A stretch of DNA of 24,542 nucleotides from PKWO01 sp036561005 (GTDB taxonomy: Bacteria > Pseudomonadota > Gammaproteobacteria > Burkholderiales > Burkholderiaceae_D): positions 1-24,542 of the forward strand of contig DATBQE010000011.1 in the NCBI GenBank assembly GCA_036561005.1. The letters are read 5' to 3'. Shown in pieces: positions 1-7,050 of this stretch (its first letter is position 1; each line of letters opens with the position of its first letter). The translations under genes and the position numbers were made by a program. The notes under the pieces were generated by a model. The model was not told the DNA's origin and ran no database searches. It was given only the letters and a program-made list of their open reading frames with translations.

Positions 1-688
1 TGCCCGGTGTAAATGTGGTTGCAACACCGCTCGGAGAAACGGCCTGAACCTGAGTCACTGAACCACCCGTGCCAATGATGAATTCCGCCCTCTCGTAGGG
101 GTTGACCGACAATGTCGTGGTGGCGCTGCCCTGCGTAATGAATGAAGTCGTTTCCGAGCCGACTGCATACAGTGTGGAATTGGCCGGCTGGACGAATTGA
201 ATCGTCTCTACCGCGTTGCCATGTATCGATGTTTCCGTCACTGTGCTGCCGCTGACGCTGAACACGGTATTTGGCGCGCTATTGAGGGTGTGGGTATGAG
301 TATTTCCGCTCTGGCCAAAAACCTCCTGCATTGCCGTCACCTGGTCGCCAGTTGTCGTGAAGGAATAGCCGTTGACGAAGCCGTTGGGCGAGGTGGTTGA
401 AGGCGTGGTGATCGTCAATGATTCTTGCGTGACCTGATACAGGCTACTGTTGGACGTTTCCGCAGAATAGACAATCGCCTCGGTTGCGTTTCTTTCGGTC
501 AGCGTTTCCGTTACCGTGCCGCCAGCGGCATCCGCCGCAAAAGTTGCGTTGCCCGGCAACTTCAGATCAAAAGTACGAGTGCCGTACACATACTCCATTG
601 CCGTCACTTGGCCGCTTGTGCCGAGAGTAAATTCATATCCCTGCGGAGAGACGCTTCGTCCCCAGGCAAGATTCTTTTCAGAGTTCAT
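1..688 (-). CDS. Tandem-repeat, Thr/Ser/Val-rich surface or secreted protein, 5' part only (runs off the left edge)
   Basis: An open frame runs leftward from ATG 686-688 to the window edge without a stop: 229 residues seen, C-terminus missing. The start is supported by AGGAG five bases upstream. There is no N-terminal signal peptide. The protein is rich in Thr, Ser, Val and Gly, poor in Cys and Lys, and built of imperfect repeats of about 90 residues. Unit 1 runs about 17-102, unit 2 about 107-196, and unit 3 begins near 201. Matching landmarks are QVTAM (27 and 116), VTET (59 and 150) and SLYQV/TLYAV (82 and 172). The look is that of a beta-rich adhesin or of a type I-secreted repeat protein, whose export signal lies at the C-terminus; that part is outside the window. 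The family is not recognised. Function is inference only; the reading frame and repeats are directly visible. Confidence 0.8.
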   Translation of the reverse strand, partial: MNSEKNLAWGRSVSPQGYEFTLGTSGQVTAMEYVYGTRTFDLKLPGNATFAADAAGGTVTETLTERNATEAIVYSAETSNSSLYQVTQESLTITTPSTTSPNGFVNGYSFTTTGDQVTAMQEVFGQSGNTHTHTLNSAPNTVFSVSGSTVTETSIHGNAVETIQFVQPANSTLYAVGSETTSFITQGSATTTLSVNPYERAEFIIGTGGSVTQVQAVSPSGVATTFTPG

Positions 689-1066
689 GGCTGCTCCTCG
701 GATTGCTGATTGGCAAGTTGTAGTAAACGAAACCAAGGAATAGTTAAGCACGACGGTGCAGCGAAACAGGTTAATTTCGGTAAAGACGAACTACACAGTT
801 GTAAGCATTCGTAACGAGCATGCCAGAGCTGCAGAGAACCGGCCACGCATCAGTTGCGTTCAAGCTTGCGGAATAAGGCTTGCGAGTCTTGTGCGGCGCC
901 CGCAACAGCAATTTCCGATCGTATCGGAGTGATAAATCCGGTTACAAAATTCGCACCGCTCGGCGGTTTTTGTACAGTGGCAAGGTTGCCGGGCTCAAGC
1001 CTTCCGGCCGCCGATATTGTTTCCCGGCGCCCATCACTCCAGCAGGAGTGACGGGCATAAAGTCCC
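689..1066. other. Intergenic region between the repeat protein and the amidohydrolase
   Basis: No credible gene lies in these 378 bases; the short frames here have no recognisable content. It holds the leader of the repeat-protein gene on the minus strand (no convincing -10/-35 pair seen), two small hairpins at 914-928 and 955-967, the second followed by four T on the plus strand, and a strong hairpin at 1029-1056 behind the amidohydrolase. Confidence 0.6.
1029..1056 (-). terminator. Terminator-like hairpin behind the amidohydrolase gene
   Basis: Arms 1029-1040 and 1045-1056 form a 12-bp stem with loop AGCA/UGCU. Read as plus-strand RNA one pair is an A/C mismatch, but in minus-strand RNA it becomes a G-U wobble, so the stem is unbroken only in the transcript of the upstream amidohydrolase gene. 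It sits 11 bases past that stop codon. No U-tract follows, so it may be a 3'-end stabiliser rather than a classical intrinsic terminator. Confidence 0.5.
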
Positions 1067-2560
1067 TTACTTGGCGCCATCCGCAGCAAGCGACTCGCGT
1101 TGCACCTGCTTGCCGTGTATCCAGACCGACACAATGCTGTCGTAGGCATCGATGCTTTCCAACGGCGATTTCTTCAACAAGATCAGGTTCGCGGTTTTGC
1201 CGGGTTCAATGCTACCCAGCTGCTTGTCGAGCTTGAACTGCTTGGCATTGCTGAGCGTGGCCGCCTGGAATATCTGGGTTAGCGACAGGCCGGCCTTTTG
1301 CAACTGTTGCATTTCCAGGTAACCGTTCAAGCCCGGCAGGTTGCCGTAGGTGGGCGCCGAAGGCGTATCGGTGCCGAACAGGAACTTCGCGTCTTTTGCG
1401 GCGAGGTAACCGGCGGCCAGCCGCGCGTGGTATACCGGCCCCTGTTCCAGATTGTTGAACACCACGGTATCCGGCACATCGTCAGAGGAAAGCTCCTTCT
1501 TGAACCACGCACCTTCCGGCGTGTTGAACCAATCGAGCATGGCGCCGGGAATGACCTTGCGGATTGCCGGCGTCTTCAGGTAAGTCGGATCGAAATAGGC
1601 GCGCAATCCCTGCAGCACCTGGAAGGTGGGCTGATAACCAATTTTTTGTGCAACGATCTTGTCGAGCACCGCTTTGATTTCATCAGGCAGATCGCGGCGT
1701 CCGTTGAGCTCACCCCAGTTCCACATGCCGTGTGCCAGCACGTCGGTGCCACCCTCGACGGCGAATTTCTGCGCTTCGAATGAATTGGCATGTGTCATCA
1801 ACACCAAGCCGGCGTCGCTCGTCGCCTTGCGAATTCCTGCATACAGCGCGGGGCTCGGCACCGGCAGGTTCTTGTCGCTTCCAAAGCCGCGTTCGAAAAA
1901 TGTCTTTACGCAAACCGCGCCTGCAGCCTTGTCCCTTGCAACGGACTTGGCAGGTGTGTGGTCTTCGGGGCGAACGTCGGCAGGCAGCGGCGTTGCGTGC
2001 TCCGGATCGATGACATAATTCGGAAAAATCTTGAAACGGATTTCCGGCGGCGCAAATGCCATCGGATAGCCATTTGCCACCGGCAAGGGTTCGCCGCAAT
2101 CGTATTCGTCCGGGTGCAGCGGCGCATTGCGGAAGGCATCGAGCCGATTGCGATCGAACACCACCAGATCGATCACCGACGTATAGCCGTAATACAAATA
2201 CGAGCGCGGCAACTGCTTGAAGTAGGCATCGATTATGGCGGCAGGCATGCCCGGCTGCCCGGCATCCACGCCCGGCACCGAAGCCAGGTGGACATGCGAA
2301 TCGATCAGCCCTGGAATAAGGTACTGCCCACGCCCCGAAACCACCGTGGCACCGGCCGGCCGCTTGCCCGCAGCACCACGAGCAACCTTGACGATGTTGC
2401 CGTCTTCGATCAGCACGCTGCCCTTTTCGATATGGGCCAGATTCTCGGGGGAGACGATGGTGACGTCGGTGATCCAGGTGCGGTCCGCAGCGTGCGTCAG
2501 GTTGGAGACGGCAAGGAGAGAGGTCAAGAGTGGCGCGAGCGCCGATGTTGTCAGTTTCAT
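1067..2560 (-). CDS. Exported metal-dependent amidohydrolase (imidazolonepropionase-like family)
   Basis: 497 residues. The start is ATG 2558-2560 because it opens directly into a signal peptide (basic MKLTT, hydrophobic core, LTHA-A cleavage near residue 24). An upstream start in the same frame would add 16 residues that spoil the signal. Metal-site motifs of the amidohydrolase superfamily are in order: HxH at 89/91 after LIPGLID, K219 in the VCVKTF strand (candidate carboxylated lysine), H257 in THAN, H277 in AHG, and D398 in FGTD. The C-terminal IEPGKTANLILL segment is the usual small beta domain. The family hydrolyses C-N bonds in cyclic amides or dipeptides; the substrate cannot be told here. 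An export signal suggests periplasmic action, perhaps on peptides or an imported compound. It appears monocistronic, followed by a stable hairpin and preceded by a palindromic repeat within its leader. Confidence 0.88.
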   Translation of the reverse strand: MKLTTSALAPLLTSLLAVSNLTHAADRTWITDVTIVSPENLAHIEKGSVLIEDGNIVKVARGAAGKRPAGATVVSGRGQYLIPGLIDSHVHLASVPGVDAGQPGMPAAIIDAYFKQLPRSYLYYGYTSVIDLVVFDRNRLDAFRNAPLHPDEYDCGEPLPVANGYPMAFAPPEIRFKIFPNYVIDPEHATPLPADVRPEDHTPAKSVARDKAAGAVCVKTFFERGFGSDKNLPVPSPALYAGIRKATSDAGLVLMTHANSFEAQKFAVEGGTDVLAHGMWNWGELNGRRDLPDEIKAVLDKIVAQKIGYQPTFQVLQGLRAYFDPTYLKTPAIRKVIPGAMLDWFNTPEGAWFKKELSSDDVPDTVVFNNLEQGPVYHARLAAGYLAAKDAKFLFGTDTPSAPTYGNLPGLNGYLEMQQLQKAGLSLTQIFQAATLSNAKQFKLDKQLGSIEPGKTANLILLKKSPLESIDAYDSIVSVWIHGKQVQRESLAADGAK

Positions 2561-2573
2561 GAGGTTCCAATTT

Positions 2574-2602
2574 GTAGGCTGGGGCACGCCCCAGCTATCA
2601 AC
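2574..2602. repeat. GTAGGCTGGG-type palindromic repeat, single hairpin
   Basis: GCTGGGGC at 2578-2585 and GCCCCAGC at 2588-2595 form a perfect 8-bp inverted repeat, preceded by GTAG. The same GTAGGCTGGG edge appears in reverse orientation at 15491-15501, and related hairpins occur at 11772-11836 and 18820-18926. It lies 14 bases before the amidohydrolase start, so it falls in that gene's leader or promoter. Confidence 0.65.
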
Positions 2603-2771
2603 GCACAATGAATGCAGAGGATTCTATCCGAGTGAAAGCAGATTGTCCGTACCGATCGACGAGGCTTCGGGATTTTTTAATTTGCTATTGTCACCTCGGT
2701 CACCTTGTTTTTCCTCCGCCCGCCGCCATTTTTAATTGCGTCGATCGAATATGTCGGGAAGTGAGGGGAAA

Positions 2772-2972
2772 ATGTTCTGGTTCAATCATCCGCGGCCACC
2801 GAGTCGCAAGGAAGTGGCGACGCTCACAACCGCGCGAACGTCGACGCAAATAGCCGAGACGCATTCGATCACCGTAGACAAGTCGAGGGATGAACTTCGG
2901 CGGTTGTTAGAATTGCCAAGTCGCTATGCCAGAGACGGATCCTCGGCGATCCGGGGCGACCAAAAAGAGTAA
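2772..2972 (+). CDS. Possible small protein of unknown function (66 residues)
   Basis: This is a short frame beginning at ATG 2772-2774 with a good ribosome binding site (GAGGGG, three bases before the ATG). The predicted product starts MFWFNHPRPP, contains a charged helix-like middle (KSRDELRRLLELPSRYARD) and ends GDQKE. No signal peptide, membrane segment or family is recognised. The frame could also start at 2751 or 2736, but those lack a binding site. It sits alone between two minus-strand genes in a 547-base gap with no clear promoter. The spacing of the binding site and the non-random composition argue for a gene; its length and isolation argue against it. Confidence 0.3.
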   Translation: MFWFNHPRPPSRKEVATLTTARTSTQIAETHSITVDKSRDELRRLLELPSRYARDGSSAIRGDQKE

Positions 2973-3028
2973 TCGAGCAGGGCGTCTCGTTTTTGTGCCC
3001 GCACATTCGATGATATGCAAGCGACCGG

Positions 3029-3094
3029 CTGTTGGACGAGCCCGAGTGGCATGGGCCAGTCCAACAGTGTGTGGGAACTTAAAACGTTCCCACA
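3029..3094 (-). terminator. Paired hairpins downstream of htpG
   Basis: Hairpin A: TGTGGGAAC (3070-3078) pairs with GTTCCCACA (3086-3094), 9 bp, loop TTAAAAC. Hairpin B: CTGTTGGAC (3029-3037) pairs with GTCCAACAG (3059-3067), 9 bp, with an inner GCCC/GGGC stem separated by a 2x2 internal loop. The two begin 14 bases past the htpG stop, and the htpG transcript meets A first and then B. No U-run follows either, so termination could be Rho-dependent with the hairpins protecting the 3' end. Confidence 0.6.
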
Positions 3095-3107
3095 ACAATA
3101 CGCGCAA

Positions 3108-5021
3108 TTATCGCGTCGCCAACCCCAACAACATCTCATTCAAGCGCTTCACGAACCCGGCCGGGTCTGCCAGCGTGCCGCCTTCTGCCAACATCGCCTG
3201 ATCAAACAAAATATTCGACCAGTCGTCAAACTTCGCTTCTTCGTACTTCAGGCGTTGCACCAGCGGGTGATCCGGGTTAATTTCCAGGATCGGCTTCGAT
3301 TCCGGTGCGCTTTGGCCGGCGGCTTTGAGCATGCGCATCAGGTTGCCGGACAATTCGTTTTCGTCGGCCACCAGGCAGGCGGGCGAATCGGTCAGGCGGA
3401 AAGTCACGCGCACTTCCTTGGCCTTGTCGGCCAACGCGGTCTTCATCTTTTCGACGAGTTCCTTGTAGCCCGCTTCAGTTTCTTCGTGCTGCTTCTTCTC
3501 GGCTTCATCTTCCAGTTTGCCGAGGTCAAGATCGCCCTTGGCGACGGAGACCAGGCTCTTGCCTTCGAACTCGGTGAGGAATGACAACATCCATTCGTCG
3601 ACGCGGTCGGTCAGGAGCAGCACTTCGATGCCCTTCTTGCGGAAGATTTCCAGGTGTGGGCTGTTTCTGGCGGCAGCGAAGGAGTCGCCGGTGGCGTAGT
3701 AAATCTTGTCTTGGCCCTCTTTCATGCGCGCGATGTAGTCGGCAAACGAGGTTGCCTGTTCCTCGCCGTTGCCGGAGGTGGAGGCAAAGCGCAGGAGCTT
3801 GGCGATGCGGTCTTTGTTGGCGGCGTCTTCGCCGATGCCTTCCTTCAGCACTTGGCCGAATTCCTTCCAGAAGGTGGTGTACTTGTCTTTCTTTTCCTGC
3901 TCTTCTGCGTTTGCCAGTTCTTCGAGCATGCCCAGCACGCGCTTGGTCGAGCCTTCGCGGATCACCTTCACATCGCGCGACTCCTGCAAAATTTCACGCG
4001 AGACGTTCAACGGCAAGTCGCTGCTGTCGATCACGCCCTTGACGAAGCGCAGGTAGATCGGCATCAGTTGTTCCGCATCGTCCATGATGAACACGCGCTT
4101 GACGTACAGCTTGATGCCGCCACGCTTGTTGCGGTCCCACAAATCGAACGGCGCGTTTTCAGGGATGTAGAGCAGTTGCGTGTATTCGCTGCGGCCTTCG
4201 ACACGGTTGTGCGTGTAGGTCAGCGGATCGCGGTAGTCATGCGAAACGTGCTTATAGAATTCGACGTATTGTTCCGGCGTGATGTCGGACTTGCTGCGCG
4301 ACCACAAGGCACTAGCCTGGTTGATGGTTTCGTATTCGTCCTTGACGACGGTTTCCTTCTTTTCTTCGTCCCATTCTTCCTTCTTCATCTGGATAGGCAA
4401 GGAGATGTGGTCGGAATATTTGCGGATGATGGACTTGAGCTTCCACGACGAGAGGAATTCGTCTTCGCCTTCGCGCAGGTGCAGAATGATGTCGGTGCCG
4501 CGCGTGGTCTTGTTGATCTGCTCGACGGTGAAGTCGCCTTCACCGGCAGATTCCCAGCGTACGCCGTCATTGGTTGGCAAACCGGCACGGCGCGATTCGA
4601 CGGTGATCTTGTCGGCCACGATGAAGGCCGAATAGAAACCGACGCCGAACTGGCCGATGAGCGCCGCATCCTTTTGCTGATCGCCGGAGAGCTTGGAGAA
4701 AAATTCCTTGGTACCCGATTTCGCGATGGTGCCGAGGTGCTCGACTGCTTCGTCGCGGCTCATGCCGATGCCGTTGTCCGAAATCGTGATCGTGTGCGCT
4801 TCCTTGTCGAACTCGATCTTGATCTTCAGTTCATGGTCGTCTTCGAACAAGCCGCTGTTGTTGATCGCTTCAAAGCGCAACTTGTCGGAGGCGTCGGAGG
4901 CGTTGGAAACCAATTCGCGCAAGAATATTTCCTTGTTGGAATACAAGGAATGAATCATCAATTGCAGCAGTTGTTTGACTTCTGCCTGGAAACCAAGGGT
5001 TTGCTTTTCGGATGCGGCCAT
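3108..5021 (-). CDS. htpG: Hsp90-family molecular chaperone HtpG
   Basis: 637 residues, close to the usual length of bacterial HtpG (about 620-640). Start ATG 5019-5021 has GAGGT six bases upstream. The N-terminal GHKL ATPase domain shows the family motifs: E36 and N40 in the first helix (FLRELVSNASDASDK), DNGIGM at 82-87 and GQFGVGFYSAF from 123. The middle domain and C-terminal dimerisation domain follow, ending LNEMLLGLATR with no MEEVD tail, as expected for a bacterial member. It is a cytosolic ATP-dependent chaperone acting with DnaK in refolding and remodelling of client proteins. A good match to a heat-shock sigma-32 promoter lies about 90 bases upstream. Transcribed alone: the gene behind it is a separate regulator, and paired hairpins follow the stop. 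Confidence 0.97.
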   Translation of the reverse strand: MAASEKQTLGFQAEVKQLLQLMIHSLYSNKEIFLRELVSNASDASDKLRFEAINNSGLFEDDHELKIKIEFDKEAHTITISDNGIGMSRDEAVEHLGTIAKSGTKEFFSKLSGDQQKDAALIGQFGVGFYSAFIVADKITVESRRAGLPTNDGVRWESAGEGDFTVEQINKTTRGTDIILHLREGEDEFLSSWKLKSIIRKYSDHISLPIQMKKEEWDEEKKETVVKDEYETINQASALWSRSKSDITPEQYVEFYKHVSHDYRDPLTYTHNRVEGRSEYTQLLYIPENAPFDLWDRNKRGGIKLYVKRVFIMDDAEQLMPIYLRFVKGVIDSSDLPLNVSREILQESRDVKVIREGSTKRVLGMLEELANAEEQEKKDKYTTFWKEFGQVLKEGIGEDAANKDRIAKLLRFASTSGNGEEQATSFADYIARMKEGQDKIYYATGDSFAAARNSPHLEIFRKKGIEVLLLTDRVDEWMLSFLTEFEGKSLVSVAKGDLDLGKLEDEAEKKQHEETEAGYKELVEKMKTALADKAKEVRVTFRLTDSPACLVADENELSGNLMRMLKAAGQSAPESKPILEINPDHPLVQRLKYEEAKFDDWSNILFDQAMLAEGGTLADPAGFVKRLNEMLLGLATR

Positions 5022-5105
5022 TTTTACCTCAAGAATCGAATAAAAGTTGTTAATTAAATATTATTTTGCCAGCGGACGGCGGCAAAGTACGGATAACCAC
5101 ACGCC

Positions 5106-5133
5106 AAGTGGGGATGATGGGACGCGTTTCAAG
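5106..5133 (-). promoter_or_regulatory. Sigma-32 (heat-shock) promoter of htpG
   Basis: On the minus strand CTTGAAA (5133-5127) is followed after 13 bases by CCCCACTT (5113-5106). The heat-shock consensus is CTTGAAA - 13 to 17 bases - CCCCATnT, so the -35 matches fully and the -10 differs at one position. Initiation would fall near 5099, giving a leader of about 78 bases before the htpG ATG. It lies just downstream of the MocR-type gene stop, which fits independent heat control of htpG. Confidence 0.8.
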
Positions 5134-5141
5134 TGTCCAGT

Positions 5142-6653
5142 TTAGATTTTGGCAAGTTCGCGCTCAAAAAATTGCCAGATTTTTGTGTCGGACATCGTGC
5201 CGATGTTGATGCGTGTGCGTGTGGAAGGTAGTTGATTGGGCGAAAACAGACAGCCCGGCGCCAGCAAGATGCCTTGTTCCATGGCGATTTCAGTCAGCGT
5301 ATTGGTATCGCAACCGGCGTCGGCCCAGATGAACATGCCGGCCGGCGTGGCGATATCGACCTTCATGCCGATGCGTTCCAGCTGGCGCACCGTCTTGTCG
5401 CGCACGGCATCAAGCTTGCTGCGCAAGCGATCGGTGTGCTTGCGGTAGTGGCCTTCCGAGAGAATTTTGTACACCGCGCGTTCGCCGATTTCCGAGGTGG
5501 TCAGCATGGACAGCATCTTGCGATCCGACAGGCGGATTGCCAGGTCGGGCGTGGTGGCGATGAAGCCCACGCGCAAGTTGGCCGCCAGCGTTTTGGAAAA
5601 CCCGCCAAGGTAGATTACGCGCTGCAACTGGTCGAGTGCGGCGATGCGTGTGGCCGGCTGCACGGCGCTGCCGGGGTGCATGTCGCAATAGATGTCGTCT
5701 TCCACAATGACGAAGTCATGTTGCTCGGCGAGCTTCAACACCTGGAAGGCTTTTGCCGCTGAGAGCGAGGTCGAGGTCGGGTTGTGCAGCACCGAGTTGA
5801 TGATGTAGAGCTTGGGCTTATGCAATGCCGCCAGTTCGGCCAGCTTGGCGATGTCGGGGCCGTCCGGTAGACGCGGGATGCCGATTACCTTGGCACCCAG
5901 CGTAACAAAGGATCCGAACATGAGGAACCAGGCCGGGTCGTCGACAAACACCGTATCGCCCGGTTGCAGGAAGTGGCGTGCCACGATGTCGATGGCTTGC
6001 GTGACGCCGGCTGTGGTCACAATCTGCTCGGGCTCGGCGGCGATTTCGAGTTCGGCCAGTTTCAGTTGCAGTTGCTGGCGCAGAGGCAGGAAACCCTGCG
6101 GCGTGCCGTATTGCAGCAGCAGGTTCGAACTTTGCCGGCTGATGGCGCGCAAGGCGTTGGCGATCAAGTCGCCATCGAGCCAGGTGTTGGGCAGCACCCC
6201 GGTGCCGGGCATGCTGGCCGGCGGGTTTTGCCGGAACATATTGCGTACCAGCCAGACCACGTCGAGCGGCGGCGGTTTTCTTTCGCCATGTTCTCGCGCG
6301 GCGGGCGCCGCTTGAGTGAACGCCATCGGCGTCAGTTCTCGTACGAAGAACCCGGAACCGCGGCGCGATTCCAGTACACCGCGCGCGACCAACCGGTCGT
6401 AGGCTTCCACCACAGTGAAACGCGATACCGCATGACTTTCGGCGAATTGACGGATCGACGGCATGCGCGCGCCGGTGCGCAGCAGCTTGTCGTCTATGCG
6501 TGACTGGATGGTGCGTACTATCTGTTCAACCAGCGACTCGCCGCCGCTGCGTGAAAGTACCGCGATGCTGGAGAGGGCGGCGGGTTTGGCGCGCCTTGCA
6601 GCGCGTTGCTTTCCCGCGGCATCTTCGCTTGGGGTCTTAACTGTATTGGTCAT
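5142..6653 (-). CDS. MocR/PdxR-type transcriptional regulator (GntR HTH fused to aminotransferase fold)
   Basis: 503 residues. An Arg/Lys/Ala-rich leader (1-35) precedes a GntR-type winged helix (about 40-105; MPSIRQFAESHAVSRFTVVEAYDRL and the wing RRGSGFFV). A fold-type I aminotransferase domain fills about 150-503. PLP-site motifs are present: HNPTS near 290, EDDIY at 318-322 and the Schiff-base lysine K354 in GGFSKTL. MocR proteins sense amino acids or PLP and usually control nearby, often divergent, PLP-enzyme or transporter genes. This gene diverges from an Asp/Glu racemase and two exporters, so it probably controls them and itself. A tandem hexamer (GTACTG twice) lies 37-48 bases before the start. 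The ribosome binding site is weak. The intact lysine and aspartate motifs mean residual aminotransferase activity cannot be excluded. Confidence 0.9.
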   Translation of the reverse strand: MTNTVKTPSEDAAGKQRAARRAKPAALSSIAVLSRSGGESLVEQIVRTIQSRIDDKLLRTGARMPSIRQFAESHAVSRFTVVEAYDRLVARGVLESRRGSGFFVRELTPMAFTQAAPAAREHGERKPPPLDVVWLVRNMFRQNPPASMPGTGVLPNTWLDGDLIANALRAISRQSSNLLLQYGTPQGFLPLRQQLQLKLAELEIAAEPEQIVTTAGVTQAIDIVARHFLQPGDTVFVDDPAWFLMFGSFVTLGAKVIGIPRLPDGPDIAKLAELAALHKPKLYIINSVLHNPTSTSLSAAKAFQVLKLAEQHDFVIVEDDIYCDMHPGSAVQPATRIAALDQLQRVIYLGGFSKTLAANLRVGFIATTPDLAIRLSDRKMLSMLTTSEIGERAVYKILSEGHYRKHTDRLRSKLDAVRDKTVRQLERIGMKVDIATPAGMFIWADAGCDTNTLTEIAMEQGILLAPGCLFSPNQLPSTRTRINIGTMSDTKIWQFFERELAKI

Positions 6654-6689
6654 TTGAGCGTAACAGTGGCTAAATTTAGTTGGGAAAGT

Positions 6690-6707
6690 GTACTGGTACT
6701 GTATTGG
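6690..6707. promoter_or_regulatory. Candidate MocR operator: tandem GTACTG repeats
   Basis: GTACTG occurs twice head-to-tail (6690-6695 and 6696-6701), followed by a degenerate third unit (GTATTG, overlapping by one base). Direct repeats are the usual operator form of MocR/PdxR regulators. The site lies 37 bases upstream of the regulator ATG, in the divergent region, where it could serve both autoregulation and control of the racemase transcript. A 10-bp palindrome CTAAATTTAG lies between it and the start (6670-6679). Confidence 0.45.
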
Positions 6708-6827
6708 TTTTGTCGATTAGGATAGCTTATCGCTGATGGAATGCAAGGAGTTTTGCGAGAAGTCGGGGGCCGCACATGGTTGCGCGCCGCATAGCGCGTT
6801 GATCCATGGGGAAGGGCGATTATTCTT

Positions 6828-6909
6828 CGTCGTCCCCGCGCAGGCGGGGATCCACAGTGAGATTGGTCGGGCGCAGTCCCCATGGATCCCAGCCTGCGCG
6901 GGGACGACG
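6828..6909. repeat. 82-bp inverted-repeat element with CGTCGTCCCCGCG ends
   Basis: A 27-base left arm (6828-6854) and right arm (6883-6909) are reverse complements with one mismatch, around a 28-base loop. The arm pattern (GTC-GTCCCCGCG-CAGGCGGGGATCCA) resembles the abundant GTCATTCCCGCG...GCGGGAATGAC small mobile repeats seen between genes in many Neisseria, Xanthomonas and Burkholderiales genomes. That resemblance is from memory, not from a search. It has no coding capacity of its own. Confidence 0.75.
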
Positions 6910-7050
6910 GATAATTTGATTTTGGCTGCGACGCAATGTGACTGACGAGGTTTCTTGATGGCCAAGAAAGTTAGGAAGATCAGAATTCGAGAGCGCGCTG
7001 GAAGACATCAAAACTATTGAATACTCGAACACACTGAAAGAACAGAAACC

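Larger units (their letters stand above)
2561..3107. other. Intergenic region between htpG and the amidohydrolase
   Basis: A 547-base gap. It contains the palindrome at 2574-2602, the possible small gene at 2772-2972, a degraded repeat-like stretch at about 2970-3005 that resembles the left arm of the element at 18820, and the paired hairpins at 3029-3094. The short direct repeat GTCACC(T)CGGTCACC near 2690-2704 is unexplained. Confidence 0.55.
6654..7050. other. Divergent intergenic region, MocR regulator / racemase
   Basis: 397 bases with no supported gene. From left to right it holds the regulator leader with the palindrome CTAAATTTAG, the candidate operator at 6690-6707, the 82-bp inverted-repeat element at 6828-6909 and about 140 bases leading to the racemase start. 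A further inverted match, GATCCATGGGGA (6801-6812) to TCCCCATGGATC (6877-6888), ties the element to its left flank. Confidence 0.6.

Noticed and set aside
197..743. Short plus-strand frames at the left edge
   Set aside because: They are shadows of the minus-strand repeat protein, whose frame is continuous, repeated and has a strong binding site.
3654..5057. A 467-codon plus-strand open frame opposite htpG
   Set aside because: It lies fully antisense to a clear htpG, has no recognisable motif, and is expected from high third-position GC.
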